From assembly GCF_049445995.1 (NCBI RefSeq), contig NZ_JBMSDZ010000004.1, positions 62,001 through 126,000 on the forward strand: DNA of 64,000 nucleotides. Direction: 5' to 3'. This DNA comes from Dyella_A sp049445995 (lineage in GTDB: Bacteria; Pseudomonadota; Gammaproteobacteria; Xanthomonadales; Rhodanobacteraceae). The notes under the pieces were generated by a model. That model did no database searches. It worked only from the letters and a program-made list of their open reading frames with translations, and was not told the origin of the DNA. The position numbers were made by a program, and so were the translations under genes. This document shows, piece after piece, positions 25,126 to 32,790 of this stretch (positions are counted from its first letter, which is position 1; each line of letters begins with the position of its first letter).

Positions 25126-27075
25126 ATGGATCCCTCGCTCGACGCCGAACTGCGTGACGATTTCCTGGTCGAGGCCGGCGAGCTGGTCGAGCGCCTGGGC
25201 GAGCAGCTGGTAGGCCTGGAGGCCGCGCCGCAGGACACCGAGCTGCTCAACGCGGTGTTCCGCGCCTTCCACACGGTAAAGGGCGGCGCCGGCTTTCTCA
25301 ACGTGGAGCCGATGGTGCAGCTGTGCCATCACGCCGAGGACCTGCTCAACGAGGCGCGCAACGGCAGCCTGCTGATCGACGCGGCGCGGATGGACGCGCT
25401 GCTCGAGGCGCTCGACCTGCTGCAGTCGATGATGGCCGCGCTGGTCGCCAACGACGCCCTGGCGATGCCGCCGCCGGCGCTGCTGGTGCGCCTCATGCCG
25501 CCGAAAAAGGGTGCGCCGCCCGCACCGGCCCCGGTCGCGGCACTGCCGCCGGCAGCGGCCGGCGGCGCCATCGACGACAGCGAGTTCGAGGCCTTGCTCG
25601 ATTCGCTCTACGGCACTGCAGCCCCCGGCACGGTGGAGCCGGTGCCTGTGGCCACGCCCGCTGCATCCAGCACCATCGACGACGACGAATTCGAGGCGCT
25701 GCTCGACCAGTTGCACGGCAGCGGCACGCCCGCGCCGGTGGCTGCGGCGGCTGCGCCCGCCGGCGGCGGCATCGACGACGACGAGTTCGAGGCGCTGCTG
25801 GACAACCTGCACGGCAAGGGCGGCATGCCCGGCCACGTCGCGGCGCCAGCGCCTGCGCCCGCCGCCGTGCCCGCTCCGGCCCGCGCTGCCGCGGCACCCA
25901 CCGAGACCAGCGTGCGCGTGGACACCGCGCGGCTCGATACGCTGGTCAACCAGGCCGGCGAACTGCTGCTGCTGCGCAACCGCCTGCTCACGCTGGTCGC
26001 GCGCCACGGCGACAGCAGCCTGTCGTCCACCGTGGACGAGCTCGACCGCGTCGCCGATGGCCTGCAGAACGCCGTGCTCGGCATGCGCATGCAGCCAGTC
26101 GGGCGATTGTTCCAGCGCTTTCCGCGCATCGTGCGCGACCTCGCGCGCCAGCTCGGCAAGGACGTGGACCTGGTCACCGAAGGTGAGGGCACCGATCTCG
26201 ACCGCAGCCTGGTCGAGGCGCTGGCCGATCCGATGGTGCACCTGATCCGCAACGCGCTCGACCATGGCCTGGAAGGGCCGGAGGACCGCGAGCGCGCCGG
26301 CAAGTCGCGCCGTGGCACCGTGACGCTCACGGCGAGCCAGCGCGGCGAGCGCATCGTCATCACGGTGAGCGACGACGGCCGCGGCATGAACCCCGAGGTG
26401 CTCAGGCGCAAGGCGGTGGAGAAGGGTGTGATCGACGAGGCGCAGGCCGCGCGCCTCAGCGAGAACGAGTGCTACGAGCTGATCTTCCGCGCCGGCTTCA
26501 GCACCGCCGCCACCGTGTCGGACATCTCCGGCCGCGGTGTCGGCATGGACGTGGTGAAAACCCGCATCACCGAGCTGGGCGGCACGCTGCGCGTGCACTC
26601 GCGACTCGGCCACGGCAGCACGCTGGAACTCACCGTGCCGCTTACGCTGGCGATCCTGCGCGTGCTGATGGTGCGCGTGGGCGACCGCCTGCTGGCGCTG
26701 CCGTTGAGCAACGTCGACGAAGTGTTCGAGCTGCACCCGGGGCAGGACAGCCTGCTCGACGGCCGCATGGTCGCCGCCCATCGCGGCCGCGCGCTGGTGC
26801 TGGGTGATCTGGCCGGCTGGGCCGGCGTGGCCGACGGCGCCGCGCGTCACGTGGTGGTGCTGCACATCGGCCACCTGCGCCTGGGCTGCCTGGTGCACGA
26901 GGTGATCGGGCGCGAGGACGTGATGGTCAAGCCGCTCGGCCACCTGTTCGCCGGCACCACCGGCGTGGCCGGCGCCACCGTCACCGGCGACGGCCGCCTC
27001 GCGCTGGTGCTGGATCTGGCCGGCCTGGCCGACGACAGTGGCGAGCTGCTGCCCGCGTTGCGGATGACTGCCTGA
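25126..27075 (+). CDS. cheA: Chemotaxis histidine kinase CheA with repeated CheY-docking-like motifs in the linker
   Basis: A 649-aa kinase. The Hpt domain (P1, residues 1-about 105) carries the phosphorylated His49 in FHTVKGGAGF. No folded P2 CheY-binding domain is evident. Instead, an Ala/Pro-rich linker (about 125-258) holds three copies of an acidic motif: IDDSEFEALLDSLYG (149-163), IDDDEFEALLDQLHG (184-198) and IDDDEFEALLDNLHG (216-230). P3 dimerisation starts near 262, P4 ATPase has HLIRNALDHGLE (about 372-383) and GRGVGMDVVK, and P5, the CheW-like domain, occupies about 515-649. The motC start overlaps the stop. A 95-nt gap separates it from cheZ. Confidence 0.96.
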   Translation: MDPSLDAELRDDFLVEAGELVERLGEQLVGLEAAPQDTELLNAVFRAFHTVKGGAGFLNVEPMVQLCHHAEDLLNEARNGSLLIDAARMDALLEALDLLQSMMAALVANDALAMPPPALLVRLMPPKKGAPPAPAPVAALPPAAAGGAIDDSEFEALLDSLYGTAAPGTVEPVPVATPAASSTIDDDEFEALLDQLHGSGTPAPVAAAAAPAGGGIDDDEFEALLDNLHGKGGMPGHVAAPAPAPAAVPAPARAAAAPTETSVRVDTARLDTLVNQAGELLLLRNRLLTLVARHGDSSLSSTVDELDRVADGLQNAVLGMRMQPVGRLFQRFPRIVRDLARQLGKDVDLVTEGEGTDLDRSLVEALADPMVHLIRNALDHGLEGPEDRERAGKSRRGTVTLTASQRGERIVITVSDDGRGMNPEVLRRKAVEKGVIDEAQAARLSENECYELIFRAGFSTAATVSDISGRGVGMDVVKTRITELGGTLRVHSRLGHGSTLELTVPLTLAILRVLMVRVGDRLLALPLSNVDEVFELHPGQDSLLDGRMVAAHRGRALVLGDLAGWAGVADGAARHVVVLHIGHLRLGCLVHEVIGREDVMVKPLGHLFAGTTGVAGATVTGDGRLALVLDLAGLADDSGELLPALRMTA

Positions 27076-27815
27076 TGGATCTGGTCAGCCTCATCGGCAC
27101 GCTGCTGGCCTTCGCGGTCATCGCGATCGGCACCGTGCTCAAGGGCTCCAGCCTGGAGTCGCTGTGGAATCCGGCGGCGTTCCTCATAGTGTTCGTGGGC
27201 ACCTTAGCCGCGCTGATGGTGCAGACGCCCGGCAAGGTGCTCAAGCGCGCCGGACAGCTGCTGCCGCTGGTCTACAGGCCGCCGCTGCATGACCCGCAGA
27301 ACCTGATCAGGCAGATCATCGGCTGGAGCGAGGTCTCGCGCCGACAGGGCCTGCTGGGCCTGGAGCCGCAGCTGGACGAACTGCGCGACGGCTTCTCGCG
27401 CAAGGGCCTGCAACTGCTGATCGACGGCGGCGAGCCGGAGGCCATCCGCAGCGTGCTGGAGGTGGAGCTGGGCACGCGCGAGCAGGCCGACATCGACGCG
27501 GCCAGGGTGTTCGAGAACGCCGGCACCTACTCGCCCACCATGGGCATCATCGGCGCCGTGATGGGCCTGATGGCGGTGATGCAGAACCTGGCCGACCCGA
27601 GCAAGCTCGGTCACGGCATCGCCGCGGCGTTCGTCGCCACCATCTACGGCATCGGCCTGGCCAACCTGCTGATGCTGCCGATCGCCGCGCGGCTGAAAGG
27701 GCTGATCCACAAGCAGACCGAGATGCGCGAGATCCTCATCGAGGGCCTCGTGTCGATCGCCCAGGGCGACAACCCGCGGCAGATCGAGAGCAAGCTGCAG
27801 GGCTTCCTGCCATGA
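27075..27815 (+). CDS. motC: Flagellar stator protein MotC (MotA family)
   Basis: A 246-aa inner-membrane stator subunit with four hydrophobic segments, the first at residues 1-20 and the last pair at about 150-205 (TMGIIGAVMGLMAVMQNL, GIAAAFVATIYGIGLANLL). The cytoplasmic loop has RRQGLLGLEPQLDE, as in MotA/MotC/PomA. The ATG overlaps the cheA stop (TGATG) and its own end overlaps motD. MotCD in Pseudomonas supports swarming and motion in viscous media alongside MotAB; MotAB is not in this window. Confidence 0.93.
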   Translation: MDLVSLIGTLLAFAVIAIGTVLKGSSLESLWNPAAFLIVFVGTLAALMVQTPGKVLKRAGQLLPLVYRPPLHDPQNLIRQIIGWSEVSRRQGLLGLEPQLDELRDGFSRKGLQLLIDGGEPEAIRSVLEVELGTREQADIDAARVFENAGTYSPTMGIIGAVMGLMAVMQNLADPSKLGHGIAAAFVATIYGIGLANLLMLPIAARLKGLIHKQTEMREILIEGLVSIAQGDNPRQIESKLQGFLP

Positions 27816-28804
27816 GGCGCAAGCGCCACGAGGAGCACGTGAACCACGAACGCTGGGCGATCCCCTACGGCGACCTGATCACCCTGCTGCTGGCCTTCTT
27901 CGTGGTGATGTACGCGATGTCCGCGGTGAACGAGGGCAAGTACCGCGTGCTGTCGCGGTCGATGACGGAGGCGTTTCACGGCACCCGCCGCGTGATCGCG
28001 CCGGCCAGCGCCGCGCCGGCGATCAACCCGCAGGCCAGCGGCCACGGCTCGGCGCTCACCCCGATCAGCCTGCCCGGCTCGGCCGCGCAGCCGGCGCCCA
28101 CGAAGGAGCAGCAGAACCTTGCCGCCATCCAGCGCAGTGTCGAGCAGGCGCTGCAGCCGCTGATCGACAGGAAGCTGGTGATGATCCGCCGCACGCCGAG
28201 CTGGCTGGAGATCGAGATCCGCACCGACATCCTGTTTCCCAGCGGCGTCGCCCGCATCGCGCCGCAGGCGCAGAGCGTGCTCGACAGCCTGGCCGGCATC
28301 CTGGCGCCGTTCCCCAACCCGCTCAGGATCGAGGGCTACACCGACAACAAGCCGATCAATACGGCCGTCTATCCATCCAACTGGGAGCTGTCCGCCGCGC
28401 GCGCCGCCAGCGTGGCGCGGCTGTTTTCCGACCACGGCGTCGCGCCGGGCCGGCTTGGCATCATGGGCTGGGGCGAAGTGCGGCCCATCGCCGACAACGC
28501 CACCGAGGCGGGCCGCAACCGCAACCGCCGCGTGATGGTGGTGGTGCTGAGCGATCGCGACGGCCCCAGCCGCTTCACCATGGACGCCGGCAAGCCGGCC
28601 GCGGCCGACGTCAACCCGCCGGCCGCGGCACTCCCGACCGCCGCGCAGGACGCTGCAACCATGGGCACGGTGGGAACGCTTGCCGTCGCCGCGCCGGCAC
28701 TGCCGGCACTGCCGGCGCTGGCCGATGCCCGCGCTTCGGCCGCGCCGTCGGGCAGGGCGGCGGCGTCCGATCGATCTTCCGCCGCCACCGAGTCCTCCCC
28801 ATGA
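27812..28804 (+). CDS. motD: Flagellar stator protein MotD (MotB family)
   Basis: A 330-aa stator subunit. The short cytoplasmic N-terminus leads into one transmembrane helix with the proton-carrying Asp21 (IPYGDLITLLLAFFVVMYA). The periplasmic OmpA-like peptidoglycan-binding domain (about 130-245) contains IEGYTDNKPIN and NWELSAARAASVARLF. The last 70-80 residues are Ala/Pro-rich and probably disordered. It overlaps both motC and cheW by four bases. Confidence 0.94.
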   Translation: MRRKRHEEHVNHERWAIPYGDLITLLLAFFVVMYAMSAVNEGKYRVLSRSMTEAFHGTRRVIAPASAAPAINPQASGHGSALTPISLPGSAAQPAPTKEQQNLAAIQRSVEQALQPLIDRKLVMIRRTPSWLEIEIRTDILFPSGVARIAPQAQSVLDSLAGILAPFPNPLRIEGYTDNKPINTAVYPSNWELSAARAASVARLFSDHGVAPGRLGIMGWGEVRPIADNATEAGRNRNRRVMVVVLSDRDGPSRFTMDAGKPAAADVNPPAAALPTAAQDAATMGTVGTLAVAAPALPALPALADARASAAPSGRAAASDRSSAATESSP

Positions 28805-29292
28805 GCGCAGCCAGCCCGTCCCGCAGCCGTTCGCACGCGCCGGTGGTCGAGGCCACCGCGCAGTCCTGGCTCGCCTTCCGGCTCGCCGGCCAGCACTACG
28901 CCGCGCCGCTGGCCCAGGTGGGCGAAGTGCTGCGCGACAGCGAGATCACCGCCGTGCCCGGCGCCGCGCCGGACCTGCTCGGCATCCGCCACCTGCGCGG
29001 GCGGATCGTGCCGGTGATGGACGGCCGCCGTCGCCTCGGCCTGCCCGCGCAGCCCGCCGCCGAGCCGGCCGGTGTGCGCGTGGTGATCCTGCACGCCGAC
29101 GGCCAGCTCATCGGCCTGCGCGTGGATGCCATCGGCGATCTCATTCATCCCGACGCACAGGCCATCGAGCCGCCACCCGCCGGTCGCGCCGCACGCGCCG
29201 ACGAGCCGGTCAGCGGCATCGTGCCGGTGGCCGGCGGCTTTGTCGCCCTGCTGGATATCGCGCGGCTGTGCCGGTTGCCCGAAGCCGGCTGA
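28801..29292 (+). CDS. cheW: CheW-like chemotaxis coupling protein
   Basis: A 163-aa SH3-like scaffold that links receptors to CheA. Domain blocks are WLAFRLAGQHYAAPLAQVGEVLR, LLGIRHLRGRIVPVMDGRRRLGL, VVILHADGQLIGLRVDAIGDLI and GGFVALLDIARLC. It ends the flagellar/chemotaxis transcript. Only 17 nt separate it from the end of the convergent amylase gene, and no terminator is visible between them. Genes that often accompany it (cheB, cheR, parA-like genes) are absent here. Confidence 0.92.
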   Translation: MSAASPSRSRSHAPVVEATAQSWLAFRLAGQHYAAPLAQVGEVLRDSEITAVPGAAPDLLGIRHLRGRIVPVMDGRRRLGLPAQPAAEPAGVRVVILHADGQLIGLRVDAIGDLIHPDAQAIEPPPAGRAARADEPVSGIVPVAGGFVALLDIARLCRLPEAG

Positions 29293-29309
29293 TCCGCGCG
29301 CTGGTCCGC

Positions 29310-30995
29310 TTACTGCGCCGGATGCCCGCGCTCCTCCATCAGCCGGGTCAGCTCGGCGACCAGGTCCGGCCGCGTCGCCGGGGCATCGAGCAGGTAGACC
29401 TGCACGTCGTGCGCGGCCACGGTGGTCTTGAGCGTGCCGCCGTCCGCGACGGCGATCGCGTCGCCGCCGAACGCCGGTTTCCACGCGCCGGCCTGCAGCC
29501 TGTCGCTCACCTCGAACGCGGCCGGCCGGTCGCCCTTGTTGAGCAGCACCAGGGCGATCTGGTGCGTGTCGCCCTGCTGGTAGACGCGGTAGAACGCGGC
29601 CTGCTGACCGGCGAAGCGGATGGGAAGCATCAGGCCGCGCTGCAGCGCGGGCGTGCTTTCGCGCAGCGTGGCGATGCGCTTGAGGTGTTGGTAGATCGGG
29701 CTCTTCGGTGCCGCGTCGATGCGCGCCTGGCCGAAGTAGTTGCGGTTGCCCTCGTGCTCGGCCTTGCCGCGCTCGAAGCCGGTTTCCGAGCCGTAGTAGA
29801 TGGCCGGGATGCCTCGGGCGGTGAACAGGAAGTTGTTGGCGTCGATGAAGCCGTTGTCGCTGGCGTTGAGTCGCGCCATGTCGTGGTTGTCGTAGAAGGT
29901 CACCAGCTCGTACGGGTTCTGGTACGGGCCGTTGGTGAGGTAGAGGCGGTCGAGGATCTGCGCGTAGTTGCTGTCCGGATGCTCGAACACGTCACCCATG
30001 CGGCCGCGCAGCGGGAAGTCGAGCACGCTGATGCCGCCGCTCGAAGGCCAGGTGAACTTGCCGATGTTGTCCGGGCTGTAGTCGAACGCTTCGCCATACA
30101 TGAAGAAGCCCGGGTGCTTGGCGCGAATGCGGTCGCTGAACTGCTTCCAGAATGCGGTCGACATGTGGCTGATGGTGTCGATGCGGAACGCGTCGCTGCC
30201 CTCGTCGATCCACTGCTCGTAGGCGCCAACCATGTAATCGAGCACGGCAGGGTTCTGGTCGTCGTTGTTGGACAGCTGCACCAGGTCGTCGTACGCGTGA
30301 TAGAAGCGGTGCAGCGGGTTGCGCACCGGATCGAGCTGGTAGGGCGGCAGGTTCTGCTCGTCGGCAATGAGCTTGCCGTTCTTATCGAAGATCTGCCCGA
30401 ACTGCGGTTGCTTCACCGGCATGGTGAAGGCGGGCGAGCCGTGGTTGACCACGATGTCCTGCACCACTTTGAGGCCGGCCTTGTGCATGCCGGCGGTGAA
30501 TTGGCGATAGTCCAGATGCTTGCTCGGCAGGTGCTCGTCGAGCTTGTAGAAGTTCACGCCCCAGTAGCCGTGGTAGCCGGTCTTGCCGCGGTCGGTGAAC
30601 TTCGAGCCCCAGCTCACCGAGTCGCCGCCGGTGAAGGCCTCGTCCGGGTTGTCGACGATGGGCGTGATCCACACCGCTCCGAAGCCCATGCCCTTGATGT
30701 AGCCGGCGTTCTCCAGCACGCCCTGGAAGTCGCCGCCGAGGTAGCCGATGTTGGCGCTCTCGCCCTTGGGCGCGCCGGGTACCGGGATGTCCCAGGTGGG
30801 ATGCGCGCCGCCCTGGTCGCGGTGGTCGTTGGACGGGTCACCGTTGACGAAGCGGTCGGTGAGCACGAAGTAGATCGCGTTGGACGCCATCGGGGCGTCG
30901 GTGCCGACGAACACCGGCGCCTGCGGCGTGGCGGCGTGCGCGAGGCCGCAGGCGAGCGTGGCGATGAGGGCGGGGAGCAGGCGTTTGGTCGTCAT
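29310..30995 (-). CDS. Secreted alpha-amylase family (GH13) glycosidase
   Basis: A 561-aa exported glycoside hydrolase. Residues 1-21 form a signal peptide (MTTKRLLPALIATLACGLAHA). The TIM barrel begins with IYFVLTDRFVNGDPSND and has the first conserved histidine region VVQDIVVNHG. The catalytic nucleophile lies in GSDAFRIDTISH (near residue 271), the acid/base in MYGEAFD (near 298) and the transition-state Asp in YDNHDMARL (near 367). A beta-sandwich C-terminal domain follows. It probably cleaves alpha-1,4-glucans in the periplasm or outside. It is the distal gene of the leftward maltodextrin cluster; a REP pair lies between it and the MFS gene upstream. The start was chosen for the signal peptide. 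Confidence 0.9.
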   Translation of the reverse strand: MTTKRLLPALIATLACGLAHAATPQAPVFVGTDAPMASNAIYFVLTDRFVNGDPSNDHRDQGGAHPTWDIPVPGAPKGESANIGYLGGDFQGVLENAGYIKGMGFGAVWITPIVDNPDEAFTGGDSVSWGSKFTDRGKTGYHGYWGVNFYKLDEHLPSKHLDYRQFTAGMHKAGLKVVQDIVVNHGSPAFTMPVKQPQFGQIFDKNGKLIADEQNLPPYQLDPVRNPLHRFYHAYDDLVQLSNNDDQNPAVLDYMVGAYEQWIDEGSDAFRIDTISHMSTAFWKQFSDRIRAKHPGFFMYGEAFDYSPDNIGKFTWPSSGGISVLDFPLRGRMGDVFEHPDSNYAQILDRLYLTNGPYQNPYELVTFYDNHDMARLNASDNGFIDANNFLFTARGIPAIYYGSETGFERGKAEHEGNRNYFGQARIDAAPKSPIYQHLKRIATLRESTPALQRGLMLPIRFAGQQAAFYRVYQQGDTHQIALVLLNKGDRPAAFEVSDRLQAGAWKPAFGGDAIAVADGGTLKTTVAAHDVQVYLLDAPATRPDLVAELTRLMEERGHPAQ

Positions 30996-31021
30996 GAGTG
31001 CGATTCCGTAATGATGCCGTT

Positions 31022-31099
31022 GTAGGAGCGCACCCTGTGCGCGATCGCCTCTGAACACAGACCAGAGCAGGAGCGATCGCGCACAGGGTGCGCTCCTAC
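31022..31099. repeat. REP pair that supplies the stop codon of the MFS gene
   Basis: Inverted GTAGGAGCGCACCC...TGTGCGCGATCGC units. The right-hand unit, read on the minus strand, starts GTAG directly after the last sense codon of the transporter gene. The TAG of this conserved head is therefore the transporter's stop codon (31096-31098). The left end lies 27 nt before the amylase ATG. Confidence 0.92.
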
Positions 31100-32556
31100 G
31101 GGCGCGGCACGCGCAACGTGCACAGGCCGGCCACCAGCAGGCTGGCGCCGCCCAGACCCAGCGCCCAGATCGGCTGGTTGTGGAAGAACAGTTTCAACAG
31201 CACGCCGAGCACGCTGGCGGCCATCAGCTGCGGGATCACGATGAAGAAATTGAAGATGCCTATGTAGATGCCCATCTTCGCGGCGGGCAGGTTGTCCGAG
31301 AGCATCGCGTAGGGCAGCGACAGGATCGACGCCCACGCAAAGCCCACGCCCACCATCGAGGCGATCAGCCAGTGCGGGTCGCGGATCACCAGGAACGACA
31401 GCAGGCCGATGCCGCCCAGCCACAGGTTCACCAGGTGGCTCATGCGCAGTCCGCAGGCGCGCACCAGCAGCGGAATCAGGACGGCCGCGAGCACGCCCAC
31501 GCCGTTGTAGGTGCCCATCAGCACGCCGGCCCAGTTGGCGCCCTCGTTGTAGGCGGCCGAGGTGGTGTCGCTGCTGCCGTAGAAGTGTTCGGCCACCGTG
31601 GGCGTGGTGTAGATCCACATCGCGAACATGGCGAACCACGAGAAGAACTGCACCCAGTTGAGCCGGCGCATCGGCCGCGGCATGCCGTACAGGTCGCCCA
31701 TGATCTGGCGCAGCGCGCCGTCGCTGCGGGTGCGGCTGAGCCACACGAACAGCGTGCCGAAGCCGACCAGTCCACCGGCCAGCAGGTAGAGCTCCTTCTC
31801 CAGCGCGAACTGGCCGATCACGCCGAGCATGATCGCGCCCAGCACGAGGAACAGCGCGCCGATCTTCCACGCGCCGGCCACGCTGCCGGGCGCCGCCTCG
31901 ATGCGGTTGTCGGAGAACGACTCCAACTGCTCGGGCGGGTATTCGCGGGTGCGAAGGATGGTCCACAGCACCGCGCCCAGCAGCACCGCCGCACCGGCAT
32001 AGAACGAGTACATCACCGAGTGCGGCACCTCGCCGGCGGGCGCGGTGTTGGCCACGCCAAAGTAGGTGAGCACGGAGGGCAGGATCGAGGCGACCACCGC
32101 GCCCACGCCGATGAAGATGCTCTGCATCGCGTAGCCCAAGGGTCGCTGCCTGGGCGGCAGCTGGTCGCCCACGAAGGCGCGGAACGGCTCCATCGACACG
32201 TTGAACGACGCATCCATGATCCACAGCAGGCCCGCCGCCACCCACAGCACGGGCGAGTTGGGCATGGCCAGCAGCGCGAGGGTGGCCAGCACCGCGCCGG
32301 CGAAGAAGTACGGCCGGCGACGTCCGAAGCGGTTCCACGTGCGGTCGGAGAAGTAGCCGATGATCGGCTGCACGATCAGCCCGGTGAACGGCGCGGCGAT
32401 CCACAGCACCGCGATCTGGTCCACGTTGGCGCCCAGCGTCTGGAAGATGCGGCTGACGTTGGCGTTCTGCAGTGCGAAGCCGAACTGGATGCCCAGGAAA
32501 CCGAAACACATGTTCCAGATCTGCCAGAACGAGAGCTGGGGTTTGGGTTGGCTCAT
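31096..32556 (-). CDS. MFS sugar transporter (SLC45/maltose-sucrose type)
   Basis: A 486-aa inner-membrane carrier with about 12 helices. It has the hallmark GFLGIQFGFALQNANVSRIFQ in TM1, the RWRF-like loop DRTWNRFGRRRPYF after TM2 and DQLPPRQRPLGYAMQS. These match the alpha-glucoside transporters found beside TonB receptors in Caulobacter and Xanthomonas, so import of maltose or short maltodextrins from periplasm to cytoplasm is likely. It sits between the six-hairpin glycosidase-like gene and the amylase. Its stop codon lies within a REP element, so the original C-terminus may have been trimmed or altered. Confidence 0.88.
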   Translation of the reverse strand: MSQPKPQLSFWQIWNMCFGFLGIQFGFALQNANVSRIFQTLGANVDQIAVLWIAAPFTGLIVQPIIGYFSDRTWNRFGRRRPYFFAGAVLATLALLAMPNSPVLWVAAGLLWIMDASFNVSMEPFRAFVGDQLPPRQRPLGYAMQSIFIGVGAVVASILPSVLTYFGVANTAPAGEVPHSVMYSFYAGAAVLLGAVLWTILRTREYPPEQLESFSDNRIEAAPGSVAGAWKIGALFLVLGAIMLGVIGQFALEKELYLLAGGLVGFGTLFVWLSRTRSDGALRQIMGDLYGMPRPMRRLNWVQFFSWFAMFAMWIYTTPTVAEHFYGSSDTTSAAYNEGANWAGVLMGTYNGVGVLAAVLIPLLVRACGLRMSHLVNLWLGGIGLLSFLVIRDPHWLIASMVGVGFAWASILSLPYAMLSDNLPAAKMGIYIGIFNFFIVIPQLMAASVLGVLLKLFFHNQPIWALGLGGASLLVAGLCTLRVPRP

Positions 32557-32655
32557 GGGGTGCTCAGGCTCCGTGGGGTTTGTTGGGTGTTGCGGCGACT
32601 TTCAACAGTGGTGGTCAAGCGGGGTTTCAATGACGGGAAAGCAAGGGCAGAGACA

Positions 32656-32683
32656 CTGGATCCCGGTTTTCGCCGGGATGACG
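32656..32683. repeat. Single copy of the 28-bp dispersed palindrome
   Basis: CTGGATCCCGGTTTTCGCCG and 8 more bases match the right arm of the flhB-flhA repeat with one change. It lies in the 234-bp gap between the six-hairpin gene and the MFS gene, which otherwise shows nothing recognisable. Confidence 0.85.
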
Positions 32684-32790
32684 GGTATGGAGGGATACGC
32701 GGGGGGAGGGTGCTGTCACTTCGTTGTTGCATCGCCACTGGACTGCTTGCGAAAGGAACAGCCGGTAGCGGGTGATTTCTGCATCGACGG

